64,000 bases of DNA from Desulfobacula sp. GTDB taxonomy: Bacteria; Desulfobacterota; Desulfobacteria; Desulfobacterales; Desulfobacteraceae. Location of the stretch: positions 1 to 64,000 of the forward strand of contig JABGOU010000015.1 in NCBI GenBank assembly GCA_018645325.1, read 5' to 3'. The first letter of the stretch is position 1. Each line of letters begins with the position of its first letter. Made by a program: the position numbers and the translations under genes. This document shows, piece after piece, positions 38,601-46,672 of this stretch. The notes beneath the pieces were generated by a model that saw only the letters and a program-made list of their open reading frames with translations, was not told where the DNA came from and did not search any database.

Positions 38601-38767
38601 TGTTCTGCCGTGGCACCAGGATAGATAATATTAATTTCAACTTCGCTGGGGGCAAAATCAGGCTGGGTTTCACGAAGAATACGGGGCAGGCTTAATGTGC
38701 CGGCAATAAGAAATATGATCATCAACAGATTTGCCGCCGTGGGATGGCCGGTAAAAAAACGAATCAT
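35624..38767 (-). CDS. RND-family efflux pump, inner-membrane subunit
   Basis: 1047 residues, standard AcrB-type length with twelve helices and two large periplasmic loops. The proton-relay Asp pair is in MALGLLMDDAIVIAEN (about 393-408), and the late motif LLGFVALGGIVVNDSILLV marks the second half. The divergent sequence and the missing outer-membrane TolC gene suggest the unit uses a channel encoded elsewhere. It overlaps the adaptor gene by 4 bp. Substrate unknown; the TetR repressor suggests a lipophilic drug, solvent or fatty-acid-like compound. Confidence 0.93.
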   Translation of the reverse strand: MIRFFTGHPTAANLLMIIFLIAGTLSLPRILRETQPDFAPSEVEINIIYPGATAEQVDEGVCQRVEDAIDKINFVQEVRSDAREGFASIIVEMTGSGDIQTFIRDIETQINGIDDFPEEVEDPVISELGRTDPVISLLVSGPMSVPDLKTYCEDMKDRMQEAGIGLINIAGFSDHQLRVSLSEAALQRLGLSAAQVADKITAQNRDLPLGSIKTREQDILLRFAGQRTSPEALSKLIILATPQGGEIRLGEIARIDDIFELDEDIIMAGGQRSALLNIEKTNKQDSIRVATKVKNFITDEQERHPQMKLTITQDQTTILSDRLKMLLSNGIQGLLLVFLTMWLFFNIRISFWVSMGLPVSFLGAFIILPHLGLSINMFTMVGMLMALGLLMDDAIVIAENIMAKRQAGKSPIAAAVEGIKEVAAGVMASFLTTICILGPLAFIDGQIGKVLRVVPMMLILILTVSLIEAFWILPAHLNHSMHGFDPVKTNPFRQRFDTFFSWMRDRLVGRTVDVLLKWRYLFISTVIGVFILSLGLVASGKIKFQGFPDLEGDIVVARLLLPQGTPFSRTEAVVKHILMALELTNQTFKPYQPGQQDLIKNAYVQYNLNTEAFEKGSHVATITVDLLTAEKRSRTIDEFLTDWRKEIGDVPDLLSLTVGEPGFGPGGRPIEIRLRGKSLIQMKEAVAELKEWFSQFEGVVNLADDLRPGKPELRMTLREDAYGLGITAADVGRQLRAAFQGLVADEIQVGSESYEVDVRLTDMDRNSLENIENFTLVLTDGNLIPLKSVVTWEMDKGWARIARFNGMKAVTLRGDVDTRKINTKELIRFFQKTFLHDFNARYPDLKLAIAGSLEETNATQKSMFGAMLIGFIGIFILLSFQFRSFTEPIIVMVAIPFSLIGVVWGHGLMGVPISMPSLLGFVALGGIVVNDSILLVLFLKNALKDGLSISKAASQASRDRFRAVLLTSTTTIAGLMPLLFEKSLQAQILIPLVISTIFGLMASTVLVLLAIPCMYLILADLGIVEKIIPVSADPFEKIQEPGNEYKI

Positions 38768-40140
38768 TGAATCACTCCCGTTGCCTGACTTATATCCAGA
38801 AGGCGTTGCCTCAGGGCATCATCAGATATGGCTGATACTTTCATGCCGATTATTGCAGGAGAGGGATCAGACACGACAACTATTTCATTGCCAGACAAGC
38901 CCGACTTGATCACAACAAATTCCGACTGGATAAAATCCACAGCCACTTGTTTTTTATTCAGTCGATCTTGTTCATCAACAATAAACACAAAATTTTCATA
39001 TACTGCTGATCTTGGCAAAACAATGCTTTTGGGTCTCACCTGGCCCTGAAGTTCCACTTCGCAGAACATCCCGGGCATTAACACTGGATGTTCTCCGGGA
39101 ACGGCTTGTTCATAAGGACGGTCAACCGCAACCACAACCCTGATCTCTCGGGTTTGTGAATCCACCATCTCGCGGATTCTATCTATTCTGGCCTTCCATT
39201 GCGTTGACCCGTCTTTGTTTTTAAGTCGGAGCAGAACGGTTACATCAACAAATAATTGTTTGATCGCATCCGCGTCTATCACTGATTTAAATTTTTCTCG
39301 CTTTTGTTCACTTATAATATTGCGCAATTCTTCGATCTGAAATCGAGCTTCGATATTGTTAACAGCAGTGCTGTGGGTTTTGAAAAGCGGTTGATTGGCA
39401 TTCACAAACTGGCCGACTTCAATGCTCAAATCACTGAGACGGCAATCAAAAGGTGCCATTATTACCGTTTTAGAAAGATTAATCTTTGTCAGCTTAAGAT
39501 CGGCATGCAAGGCTGCAAGGGTTGCATTCAATGCCTTTTGCTGGGATGGAATTAAAGAAAGGATGTTTTCAAATTGCTGAACGATCTGTTTTTGTTGAAG
39601 AAAAAGTTTTTCCTCTCGGTCCACCTCATCAAAGGAGATGGCATTGCGTTTTGCTAACATCTGCTTTCGCTCCAACAATTTTTGGGCCAGCGCTATCGAG
39701 CGCTTTTCAATTGCAAGCAATTGTTTGGTATTCTCTTTGTCTGCGGCCAGTTTATTGATGTTTGCCCGGGTTTCTTCAATATTTGCCTCCAACCGGGCAA
39801 CGGCCAGTTCGTATTCAGTAGGATCTATCTGGATCAATACGCTTTTTGCATCGATCAATTCCCCGGATTTCAAACGCGGGTGTATGGATAAGACAGTTCC
39901 CCTGACCTCTGCAACGGCCTCCCATACCTGTCCAGGCTCGGCAACCCCGTAACCCTTTGCTCTGGGAACCAATTCAACCTGTGGTGCTTTAATGGTGCGA
40001 AGCGTCCTGATTGATTCACCCACAGGTTTTTTAACCGGGTTTGCCCGATGCATCAATAGATACGCCACCACCGATACAGCCGCCACAATGGGCAGGATAA
40101 TCAGTAATCGTTTTAAATAGCGAATAATAAGGTTTTTCAT
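38764..40140 (-). CDS. RND efflux membrane-fusion (adaptor) protein
   Basis: 458 residues. One N-terminal membrane helix (about 11-29) anchors the periplasmic adaptor. Lipoyl halves flank a long coiled-coil hairpin (about 110-215; LEANIEETRANINKLAAD and EEKLFLQQKQIVQQFENI), followed by beta-barrel and membrane-proximal domains (PGMFCEVELQG). It links the RND pump to an outer-membrane channel. First large gene of the unit; AGGA precedes its start inside the end of a 59-codon upstream ORF. Confidence 0.92.
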   Translation of the reverse strand: MKNLIIRYLKRLLIILPIVAAVSVVAYLLMHRANPVKKPVGESIRTLRTIKAPQVELVPRAKGYGVAEPGQVWEAVAEVRGTVLSIHPRLKSGELIDAKSVLIQIDPTEYELAVARLEANIEETRANINKLAADKENTKQLLAIEKRSIALAQKLLERKQMLAKRNAISFDEVDREEKLFLQQKQIVQQFENILSLIPSQQKALNATLAALHADLKLTKINLSKTVIMAPFDCRLSDLSIEVGQFVNANQPLFKTHSTAVNNIEARFQIEELRNIISEQKREKFKSVIDADAIKQLFVDVTVLLRLKNKDGSTQWKARIDRIREMVDSQTREIRVVVAVDRPYEQAVPGEHPVLMPGMFCEVELQGQVRPKSIVLPRSAVYENFVFIVDEQDRLNKKQVAVDFIQSEFVVIKSGLSGNEIVVVSDPSPAIIGMKVSAISDDALRQRLLDISQATGVIQ

Positions 40141-40145
40141 GAATC

Positions 40146-40325
40146 CTATGTCCTGTGTGGTTTGTGTTTATTCACAGACTTCGTGCGCCCGTCTGTCAGT
40201 AATTGTCTTTTTGCTGTCCATGCACCCAGGTCACATATCTGATGCAGAACTTCTGCCCATTCCCGGCCTGCTGTCAGGTGTGCATTCTTATTTTTTTCTG
40301 TTTCAATTTGATTTTTCCTTTTCAT
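40146..40325 (-). CDS. Small hypothetical protein (59 aa) upstream of the efflux adaptor
   Basis: Open frame beginning MKRKNQIETEKNKNAHLTAG, with a TAG stop 5 bp before the adaptor ATG. The protein is basic and hydrophilic, with no membrane segment or known domain. Its ATG lies inside the 35-bp palindrome and has no ribosome-binding site, so translation is doubtful; it may instead be a leader region. The position between operator and operon makes it worth recording. Confidence 0.35.
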   Translation of the reverse strand: MKRKNQIETEKNKNAHLTAGREWAEVLHQICDLGAWTAKRQLLTDGRTKSVNKHKPHRT

Positions 40326-40355
40326 ACCGAATTATGAATCATAATTCGGTATGAA
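40321..40355. promoter_or_regulatory. 35-bp perfect palindrome, probable TetR operator
   Basis: TTCATACCGAATTATGA, a central A, then the exact reverse complement. Arms of 17 bp make a strong operator for a dimeric (or paired dimeric) repressor. It lies 181 bp upstream of the adaptor gene, the first large gene of the MFP-RND-TetR unit, and is the obvious target of the TetR protein encoded at its end. Confidence 0.8.
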
Positions 40356-40493
40356 TATATCTATGGATGTATCTATTGTCAAGTTTTAACATGTGTTCTG
40401 AATGAAGAAATCAAAAGATAAAGGGATTCCTGTTAACGCAAACGCTTTCTGAAAACCTCAGGGAACAATACAAGTTAATATGAGGAGATAAAT

Positions 40494-40595
40494 ATGCGAG
40501 TTCATTATTTACAACATGTCCAGTTTGAGGGGATTGGCAGTATCGAAAACTTTTTGTCGGCAACAGCCGGTGATGCCTGGACCTTGGTTTCCCGG
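40494..40595 (+). pseudogene. 5' fragment of a class I glutamine amidotransferase gene
   Basis: After a strong GAGGAG site the frame starts MRVHYLQHVQFEGIGSIENF, which closely matches the N-terminus of GMP-synthase-like amidotransferases. Recognisable similarity ends after about 25 codons, and repeat family 2 part A begins at 40596; the rest of the gene, including the catalytic Cys region, is missing. The frame runs on into the repeat to 40694, but that part is not protein-like. Confidence 0.65.
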
Positions 40596-40717
40596 TATGG
40601 AATAAGGCTTTGCCGACAATCTGCCTACCCTTTCAAAGGGTGTTTTGCCCACCGTCAAATATCAGGGCATTTTTGCCCATTTCCACATCAATGATTTCTT
40701 TGACCTCTTTAAGTGTC
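40596..40717. repeat. Repeat family 2, part A, copy 2 (122 bp)
   Basis: Second copy of 30884-31005, directly abutting the broken amidotransferase gene. On the minus strand a frame preceded by GQPMY reads LTLKEVKEIIDVEMGKNAL, so the element may carry the tail of a once-coding sequence. Only 40 bp separate it from part B, and the two may be one composite element here. The 706-bp gap 40326-41031 contains the fragment, these repeats and a promoter, but no intact gene. Confidence 0.75.
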
Positions 40718-40757
40718 AAATACATGGGTTGGCCCAGATTTTTTCCATCATCATTGG

Positions 40758-40936
40758 CCCAAATCCACCATCAAATTTTCATTTACCGGCTATGCCGTGG
40801 GGTTGTGCACTATCCCTGACCATCAGCAAGGTGCCAGATGCAAGGCGGCAAGGAGTGACGAAAGAGGTGTATAAGTCATACTCCGCAGGGAGGAACGACC
40901 GCAGTCAACGCAGCAGGTGGTACCTTGATGGTGGAT
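40758..40936. repeat. Repeat family 2, part B, copy 2 (179 bp)
   Basis: Inverted copy of 34782-34960, with terminal pair ATCCACCATCAA (40763-40774) and TTGATGGTGGAT (40924-40935). It ends 6 bp before the TTGACA of the promoter for the downstream TetR gene, so the insertion may have reshaped that promoter region. Confidence 0.82.
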
Positions 40937-40941
40937 CAGGG

Positions 40942-40979
40942 TTGACATTTTTTCTTTATGTGAGTAAGTATTACTTACT
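40942..40979 (+). promoter_or_regulatory. Promoter with 17-bp palindromic operator
   Basis: A consensus -35 TTGACA (40942-40947) is followed, at the -10 distance, by the perfect palindrome AGTAAGTATTACTTACT (40963-40979). The -10 itself is weak. The arrangement suggests that TetR encoded at 41032 represses its own promoter and the acyl-CoA synthetase behind it. Confidence 0.55.
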
Positions 40980-41031
40980 AATTTAATATTCAACATAGTT
41001 GCCAAGCAATATAAGGTTTAAAAGGAAGGAT

Positions 41032-41625
41032 ATGAAGCACAAAGGGCAAACCAACCCGCCCGGCAGGATAAAAATAATGAAGTCTTTTTCTCTTTTAATG
41101 GCCCAAAAAGATTTTCATTCCATTACCACAGCAGAAATCGCAGGAAATGCAGGTGTCACGGAAGGATTAATTTATAAATACTTTAAAGACAAAAAAGAAC
41201 TTTTGTACCAGGTATTAAATGATCATTTTTGTAAATTTCAGACAAAAATTGAAAATAGAATAGCAAAGGAAAAAAATAGTATTAAACAGCTTGAAATAAT
41301 TATTTTTTCAAGCCTTGAAAGTTATGCTGCAAACAGGACTTTTTCAAAAATTCTTTTGCTTGAGGTTCGTAATTCTCTGGATTTTTTTGATTCTTTTGCC
41401 TATGAAAGGATTCGTAAATATTCGCGTACCATCCTTGCGATAATTAAAAAAGGCATAGAAAAAAAAGAGCTTAAATCCGATATTGATCCCTATATATTAA
41501 GAAAAGTGATATTAGGTGCCATTGAACATGCCTGCCTCGGAGAAATTATTTTCAGTAAAAGACTTGATATCAACAAGATATCTACTGGTATTTCAAACAT
41601 TGTATTCAATGGAGCAAAAGCATAA
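41032..41625 (+). CDS. TetR-family regulator
   Basis: 197 residues. N-terminal helix-turn-helix TTAEIAGNAGVTEGLIYKYF (about 28-47). ATG 41032 follows AAAAGGAAGGAT; an in-frame ATG at 40999 lies close to the operator and is rejected. The stop codon directly abuts the start of the acyl-CoA synthetase gene, so the regulator probably responds to an acyl-CoA or fatty acid linked to that enzyme (inference). Confidence 0.9.
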   Translation: MKHKGQTNPPGRIKIMKSFSLLMAQKDFHSITTAEIAGNAGVTEGLIYKYFKDKKELLYQVLNDHFCKFQTKIENRIAKEKNSIKQLEIIIFSSLESYAANRTFSKILLLEVRNSLDFFDSFAYERIRKYSRTILAIIKKGIEKKELKSDIDPYILRKVILGAIEHACLGEIIFSKRLDINKISTGISNIVFNGAKA

Positions 41626-43818
41626 ATGAAACTTATGGATATTCAAAAACTTATCAATGCAAGATTAAACGATTATTCACTGACCATAACAGAAGACGTG
41701 GCAAAAAAAATATTTGCATTATTTCATATACCTGTGGTGGAAGAAAAACAGGAAACTGACGTGAACCAAATCCTGGAAGCCTGCCGGGAAACAGGGTTTC
41801 CCGTGGTGTTAAAAGGGATCAGTACAAGTATTTTGCACAAAACGGAAAAAGGACTTGTGCGTGTAGGATTGAACGATGAAAAAAAAGTTCTTGAAGCGGT
41901 AAAAGAAATGAAAATATCTGCAGAAAACACTATTGAATCCTTTCTTATTCAGCCCGTTGTGTCAGGCACGAGGGAATTTGTTGCAGGTATGTTCAGAGAC
42001 CCCCAGTTCGGCCCTGTTATTCTATTTGGCCTGGGTGGGATATATACGGAGGCATTAAAAGATATTGTATTTAAAATTATCCCTTTAAGTGATGCTGATA
42101 TGGAAGATATGTTTGAACAAATATCTTCAAAAAAACTTTTAAATGAGTTCAGGGGTGAAAAAGCAGTTCAAAAAGAAGAAATCAAAAATATTCTCAAAGG
42201 CCTGTCAGATATTGCACAGGCCTTTCCTGATATCAAGGAAATTGATATCAATCCTGTGATTATACAGCAAGATGGTTCTCCTGTTGCAGTGGATGGTTTA
42301 ATTGTGCTGAAAAAAGCAAAAAAAGAAAAACAAAAAACCTATGACATTGATTTAAATGTATTGGGTTCCTGTTTTTATCCTAAGTCCATAGCCTTTATTG
42401 GCGCCTCGGCCACTCCCGGAAAATGGGGGCATATGCTTTTAACCAACACCTTGTCCCGAGATTATAAGGGTAGAGTGTATCTTGTGAACCCCAAAGGCAA
42501 AACAATAACCGGGAGAAAAGTTTATAAATCCGTCTCCCAGATTGAACAGGATTTTGAACTGGCAGTTGTTACCATTCCTGCAGACAAAGTGATTGATCTG
42601 ATACCTGATTTGAAAAAAAAACATGTTAAAGGAATATTGTTGATAAGTTCAGGGTTCAGAGAAATCGGCAATGAAGGAAAAAAATTAGAAGAGGACCTGG
42701 TAAAGGCTGCATATGAGGCAGGTATATTGATCCTTGGACCCAACACCATGGGGATATGTAATCCCCATATTGATTTTTACTGCAGTGCTGTCCATGCCTA
42801 CCCCCTACCCGGCTCAACTGCCCTTGTATGCCAGTCAGGGAATATGGGGACACAACTTCTGGCCTTTGCCGAGCAGCAGGATATCGGTATCCGGGCATTT
42901 TCAGGATCGGGAAATGAAGCCATGGTCACTATTGAAGATTATATGGAATCATTTGAGATTGATGACCTGACAAGGACAGTGGTTCTTTATATAGAAAGTA
43001 TAAAGAATGGATCAAGATTTTTTAAAAGTGCGGCAAGGGTATCCCTAAAAAAGCCCATTGTTGTTTTAAAGGGTGGCAGAACCAGCAAGGGTGAAAAAGC
43101 TGCTGCAAGCCATACCGGGGCCATGGCATCCGATACAAGGGTATTTAATGCAGCCTGCAGGCAATCGGGTATTATCCAGGTGGATCAGCCCATGGAACTT
43201 TTAGACCTGTCCGCCGTGTTTTCATCTTTGCCCCTGCCTGAGGGAAAACGAGTTGCCATCATGACCCTTGGGGGCGGCTGGGGTGTAATTACAACAGACC
43301 TTTGTGCAGAACACGGACTTGAGGTGCCACAACTTTCTCAAGGTATCATTGAAAGGCTCAACCAGATTCTGCCGCCATTCTGGAGTCATGGAAACCCTGT
43401 AGATATAGTGGGGGAGAATGATCCTCAAATTCCCAAAACCTGTATGGAAGAACTGCTTAAATGGGATGGGTGCGATGCGGTAATCCATCTTGGTATTCAT
43501 GGGAGAAGGGTGATTGTCAATAAAATGTTTGAGTCCGTTCTCAGGACCGATCCTGAAATAGATAGGGCCCATGCACAATTATTCAAGGATGTGATCCTGC
43601 AATTTGAAGAGGACTATACAAAATATGTGGTCAAATTAACCCAAGAGTATGGAAAACCGATCTTAGGCGTAAGCCTTTTGACCGACGAAGTCAGCAGAAC
43701 ACTTTACAGGTTGGATGGATATGAATATAAAAGTGTATTTTTTCCTTCCCCTGAAAGAGCTGTCAAGGCTCTCTGGGGAATGTGTCAGTATAGTGACTGG
43801 CTTAAAAGCCACCTTTGA
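41626..43818 (+). CDS. Acyl-CoA/acetyl-CoA synthetase, ADP-forming, fused subunits
   Basis: 730 residues. It interconverts acyl-CoA + ADP + Pi and acid + CoA + ATP. The order is ATP-grasp (beta) domain first (about 15-225; FPVVLKGISTSILHKTEKG), then CoA-binding Rossmann domain (about 240-370; FIGASATPGKWGH) and succinyl-CoA-synthetase-like ligase domain (about 375-700) with the phospho-His in AAASHTGAMASD. In sulfate reducers such enzymes can conserve energy from acyl-CoA or activate acids. The arrangement of domains is reversed relative to some archaeal two-subunit forms. Chain-length specificity cannot be deduced. Confidence 0.92.
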   Translation: MKLMDIQKLINARLNDYSLTITEDVAKKIFALFHIPVVEEKQETDVNQILEACRETGFPVVLKGISTSILHKTEKGLVRVGLNDEKKVLEAVKEMKISAENTIESFLIQPVVSGTREFVAGMFRDPQFGPVILFGLGGIYTEALKDIVFKIIPLSDADMEDMFEQISSKKLLNEFRGEKAVQKEEIKNILKGLSDIAQAFPDIKEIDINPVIIQQDGSPVAVDGLIVLKKAKKEKQKTYDIDLNVLGSCFYPKSIAFIGASATPGKWGHMLLTNTLSRDYKGRVYLVNPKGKTITGRKVYKSVSQIEQDFELAVVTIPADKVIDLIPDLKKKHVKGILLISSGFREIGNEGKKLEEDLVKAAYEAGILILGPNTMGICNPHIDFYCSAVHAYPLPGSTALVCQSGNMGTQLLAFAEQQDIGIRAFSGSGNEAMVTIEDYMESFEIDDLTRTVVLYIESIKNGSRFFKSAARVSLKKPIVVLKGGRTSKGEKAAASHTGAMASDTRVFNAACRQSGIIQVDQPMELLDLSAVFSSLPLPEGKRVAIMTLGGGWGVITTDLCAEHGLEVPQLSQGIIERLNQILPPFWSHGNPVDIVGENDPQIPKTCMEELLKWDGCDAVIHLGIHGRRVIVNKMFESVLRTDPEIDRAHAQLFKDVILQFEEDYTKYVVKLTQEYGKPILGVSLLTDEVSRTLYRLDGYEYKSVFFPSPERAVKALWGMCQYSDWLKSHL

Positions 43819-43854
43819 AGATTTAAGCTTAGCCATATGGGTTGAGTGAGCTTT

Positions 43855-45165
43855 TCAGATCAGATAGTTTTGGAATAACATTGCAAATCCTAAGAAAGCA
43901 AAGAAGCCCAATATATCTGTTACTGTAGTTAGGATTATGCTTGAACTTTGTGCCGGGTCGATCCCTATTCTTTTCATAATCAAAGGGATAGAAGCACCTG
44001 CCAATCCCGCAAAGATTAAATTGAAAAACATCCCTAACCCGATGACTAAACCAAGGAATGGGTTTCCATGCCATAGCCAGGCAACAACAGCAGTTACTAT
44101 GCCGATAATCAAACCATTAAGAGCGCCAAGTCCGCTTTCTTTAAATATGAGTTGACGGACTTTATTTTTTGGAATTTCTCTCATTACAATACCACGCATT
44201 ACAACAGCAAGAGACTGAGCTCCGGCATTTCCTCCCTGACCTGCAACAACAGGTAAAAACACAGCTAAGATAGTTATTTTTGCAATGACATCTTCAAACA
44301 AAGCAACTACTGCTGCAGCCATAAAGGCTGTGACCAGGTTGATATGAAGCCAGAAAAGTCTTTTTTTCAGAGAGAAAAATATACTTGAGAAGGGCTTTTC
44401 TTCACCACTGACACCAAACATTTTTTGGATATCCTGAGCCGTTTCTTCCTGAACCCCTTTGATCAGCCGTTCAGCCTTGATAATTCCAACAATAAGGTTT
44501 TCAGAGTCAACCACTGGTACGGCAAAGAATTTTCTTTTAGACATCTCATTGGCAGCTTCCTGAATATCAACAAAACAGTGGATCGAAAATACGTTCTCCT
44601 GCATAAATGATCCAATTTCCTGTTTTGAATCTGCAACCATCAGATCCCGCATGTTTAGAACACCGATTAAACGCTTTTGGTCATCAACTACATATGCATA
44701 TGAAACAGGTAAGCGTTTTCGAGATAATGATCGAATTTTTCTTATTGCATCTTTTGCCGTTACATTTTTCTCAAAAGACAAATAATCTATAGTAACCACT
44801 CTTCCAACACTGCCCTCTGGATATTCTAAAAGTTCTCTAACTTGTTTTTCAATTGCTCCATCTATATATTTTTTTAACTTTTCACGGGAATCTTGTGAAA
44901 TTTGCATTAAAATTGCTGTCAACAATTGAGGTTCTAAATGAGGAAGCGTTTTTGACAAGAATTCATCACTGGTTTTTTCAATCAGGATTGCTGCATAGGT
45001 TACCTGCAAATTTTTCAAAAGCCGGGCAGCAAGTAGTGGCTCCAATCCTTGAAGAACCTCAGAAGCATCAGTTTCTTCAAGACTTTCAAAAATAGTGGAC
45101 GCTGTAACTGCATCATTCTCTATGAATTTTTGAACCAATTGTTTATAAGAATTCGATTCTGACAT
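43855..45165 (-). CDS. mgtE: Magnesium transporter MgtE
   Basis: 436 residues in the classical order: MgtE N-terminal superhelical domain (about 15-120), two CBS domains (about 128-250; SVGRVVTIDYLSFEKNVTA) and a five-helix membrane domain (about 280-435) with VVAGQGGNAGAQSLAVVMRG, the selectivity region. A Mg2+-gated Mg2+ channel of the inner membrane. Convergent with the acyl-CoA synthetase gene; no partner gene. Confidence 0.95.
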   Translation of the reverse strand: MSESNSYKQLVQKFIENDAVTASTIFESLEETDASEVLQGLEPLLAARLLKNLQVTYAAILIEKTSDEFLSKTLPHLEPQLLTAILMQISQDSREKLKKYIDGAIEKQVRELLEYPEGSVGRVVTIDYLSFEKNVTAKDAIRKIRSLSRKRLPVSYAYVVDDQKRLIGVLNMRDLMVADSKQEIGSFMQENVFSIHCFVDIQEAANEMSKRKFFAVPVVDSENLIVGIIKAERLIKGVQEETAQDIQKMFGVSGEEKPFSSIFFSLKKRLFWLHINLVTAFMAAAVVALFEDVIAKITILAVFLPVVAGQGGNAGAQSLAVVMRGIVMREIPKNKVRQLIFKESGLGALNGLIIGIVTAVVAWLWHGNPFLGLVIGLGMFFNLIFAGLAGASIPLIMKRIGIDPAQSSSIILTTVTDILGFFAFLGFAMLFQNYLI

Positions 45166-45239
45166 ACTGATTTTCCTTTGATTTATGCACTTTCAAAATA
45201 TGGTGAACTTTTACATTTAAAAACAGATCCGAATCAAAG

Positions 45240-45818
45240 TTATTTTTTAGATAATTTTAAAGATCTAAGACCAAATAAATTTTTTCCAATTTTATAAATT
45301 CGATGGTAATGCTTCCCATCAAAGCCGATCATATAATTATCATTTTGTATTCCTTTAAAACCCGTGTAAAACTTACCGATATTAATTTCTAATAATGCTT
45401 CATTTAGAGAAATTTCCTTATCGTGGATATTTTTATCAACAATTGGTAAAGATAATAATTGTTCTTTTTGAATATCAGAATCATAAAATCCTAATTCATA
45501 GATAACCTGCTTTGCTGATTCATATCCTTGGGAGGCAAGCTTAAACAAGAGGTTTTTTGCTTTTGAACTTATTATCTTTTTAAATGAAGCAGTGTTGTTT
45601 TTTTTGATTAAAATCAATAGTGTCAAGATAATGGCTCTGAGTATTTTCTTCTTTTTTACAGTATCCATGCTTTTTTCACTTGTAGCGTCACCCATCTGTA
45701 CAAGCAAATCTAAAGCATTCTCTCCGAACTTTGCTATTGAATAGGCTTTTGACTCAGCATCCTCTCGGTCCTGCTTCACATCCATTGAATTAATTAATTT
45801 GTTTATTTCTTTGTGCAT
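45240..45818 (-). CDS. Hypothetical protein (192 aa)
   Basis: Lysine-rich, mostly helical protein beginning MHKEINKLINSMDVKQDRED. The middle (about 80-130) is predicted helical (ILRAIILTLLILIKK could be a buried helix), and the C-terminus YKIGKNLFGLRSLKLSKK is basic. No known domain. The frame is open further upstream to 45971, but that extension is antisense to the divergent gene at 45862 and reads as non-coding, so I start at the ATG with GGGTAAAAAG upstream. Function unknown. Confidence 0.6.
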   Translation of the reverse strand: MHKEINKLINSMDVKQDREDAESKAYSIAKFGENALDLLVQMGDATSEKSMDTVKKKKILRAIILTLLILIKKNNTASFKKIISSKAKNLLFKLASQGYESAKQVIYELGFYDSDIQKEQLLSLPIVDKNIHDKEISLNEALLEINIGKFYTGFKGIQNDNYMIGFDGKHYHRIYKIGKNLFGLRSLKLSKK

Positions 45819-45861
45819 CTTTTTACCCGAATAGAAAATTGTCATAAGTTGCCGAATTTTG

Positions 45862-46107
45862 ATGGATACTATTAAACATCTATTTGGGATAATAATCAAT
45901 AGTGCAGGGAAAAAGTATCTCAGGACTAAATTTTTCATTAAAGATGGCAGCAGGGTATTTTCTTTGGGCAATGATTTCAGTGTGATATTGGATCGTTATA
46001 CCAGCTGGGGGAAGATTACCGTGACCCATGTCCAGTCAAAAAAACTGGACCTGCCTGTTATCGAAAAATGGGATCTACCGACCGGGATTGCCAAAACCCC
46101 GGGATGA
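45862..46107 (+). CDS. Small hypothetical protein (81 aa)
   Basis: Divergent from the previous gene. Starts MDTIKHLFGIIINSAGKKYL and ends LPVIEKWDLPTGIAKTPG. The regular charge pattern and SLGNDFSVILDRYTSWGK look protein-like. No ribosome-binding site is clear, and no family is recognised. It ends 10 bp from the convergent NifX-like gene. Confidence 0.45.
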   Translation: MDTIKHLFGIIINSAGKKYLRTKFFIKDGSRVFSLGNDFSVILDRYTSWGKITVTHVQSKKLDLPVIEKWDLPTGIAKTPG

Positions 46108-46116
46108 ATATCATTT

Positions 46117-46491
46117 CTAGTGTGCACAACCACCAATATGACCACCACAGGTATGCGCCATTGTCATTTCTATCAGGGACTCGGCTTCAAATAGTTGGAT
46201 ATTATCTTGAATACTTCCAATTGATGCTTTGTATACTTTGATTCCCATTTTATTCAGTCCTGAAATTGCCCCACCTCCTATTCCGCCAACAACAATTGCA
46301 TCAACCATTTTCCCATTTAATGCCTTCATGGGGTTGCACTGACCATGGATATGACCAAGATCCTGGTTATTGATGGTTGTAACTTTGCTGGTTTGAGTGT
46401 CAAACACTATAAAAAAAGGTGCCGATCCAAAATGACCAAAAATTTCGCTTTCGATGCCATTGTCTGATTCCACTGGAAAACAGAGTTTCAT
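46117..46491 (-). CDS. Dinitrogenase iron-molybdenum-cofactor (NifX/NafY-type) domain protein
   Basis: 124 residues, the length of stand-alone MTH1175-like proteins. The fold motif is IFGHFGSAPFFIVFD near the N-terminus and DAIVVGGIGGGAISGL in the middle; the tail HTCGGHIGGCAH adds Cys/His that may bind metal. Such proteins are thought to bind or carry Fe-S or molybdenum cofactors. No nif genes are close, so a nitrogenase role is not implied. TAG stop. Confidence 0.88.
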   Translation of the reverse strand: MKLCFPVESDNGIESEIFGHFGSAPFFIVFDTQTSKVTTINNQDLGHIHGQCNPMKALNGKMVDAIVVGGIGGGAISGLNKMGIKVYKASIGSIQDNIQLFEAESLIEMTMAHTCGGHIGGCAH

Positions 46492-46672
46492 ATCCTAATA
46501 CTCCTTATATTTTATATTTTTAAATTTAATTAGTTGAAATTATTTTTTATACTCAGTCTTTTTTTAAACAGCTTCTATTAACATTGTTATAGGCTGATTT
46601 GCAAAGATTTAATAGTTTAAGGGTGACCCTGAGACAAAGGATATGAATACAAGTAAAAAACATGACAATTAT

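Noticed and set aside
40596-40694. Continuation of the amidotransferase fragment
   Set aside because: This part is repeat A read in an arbitrary frame, not coding.
45819-45971. N-terminal extension of the 192-aa hypothetical protein
   Set aside because: Overlaps the divergent gene in antisense and does not look protein-like.
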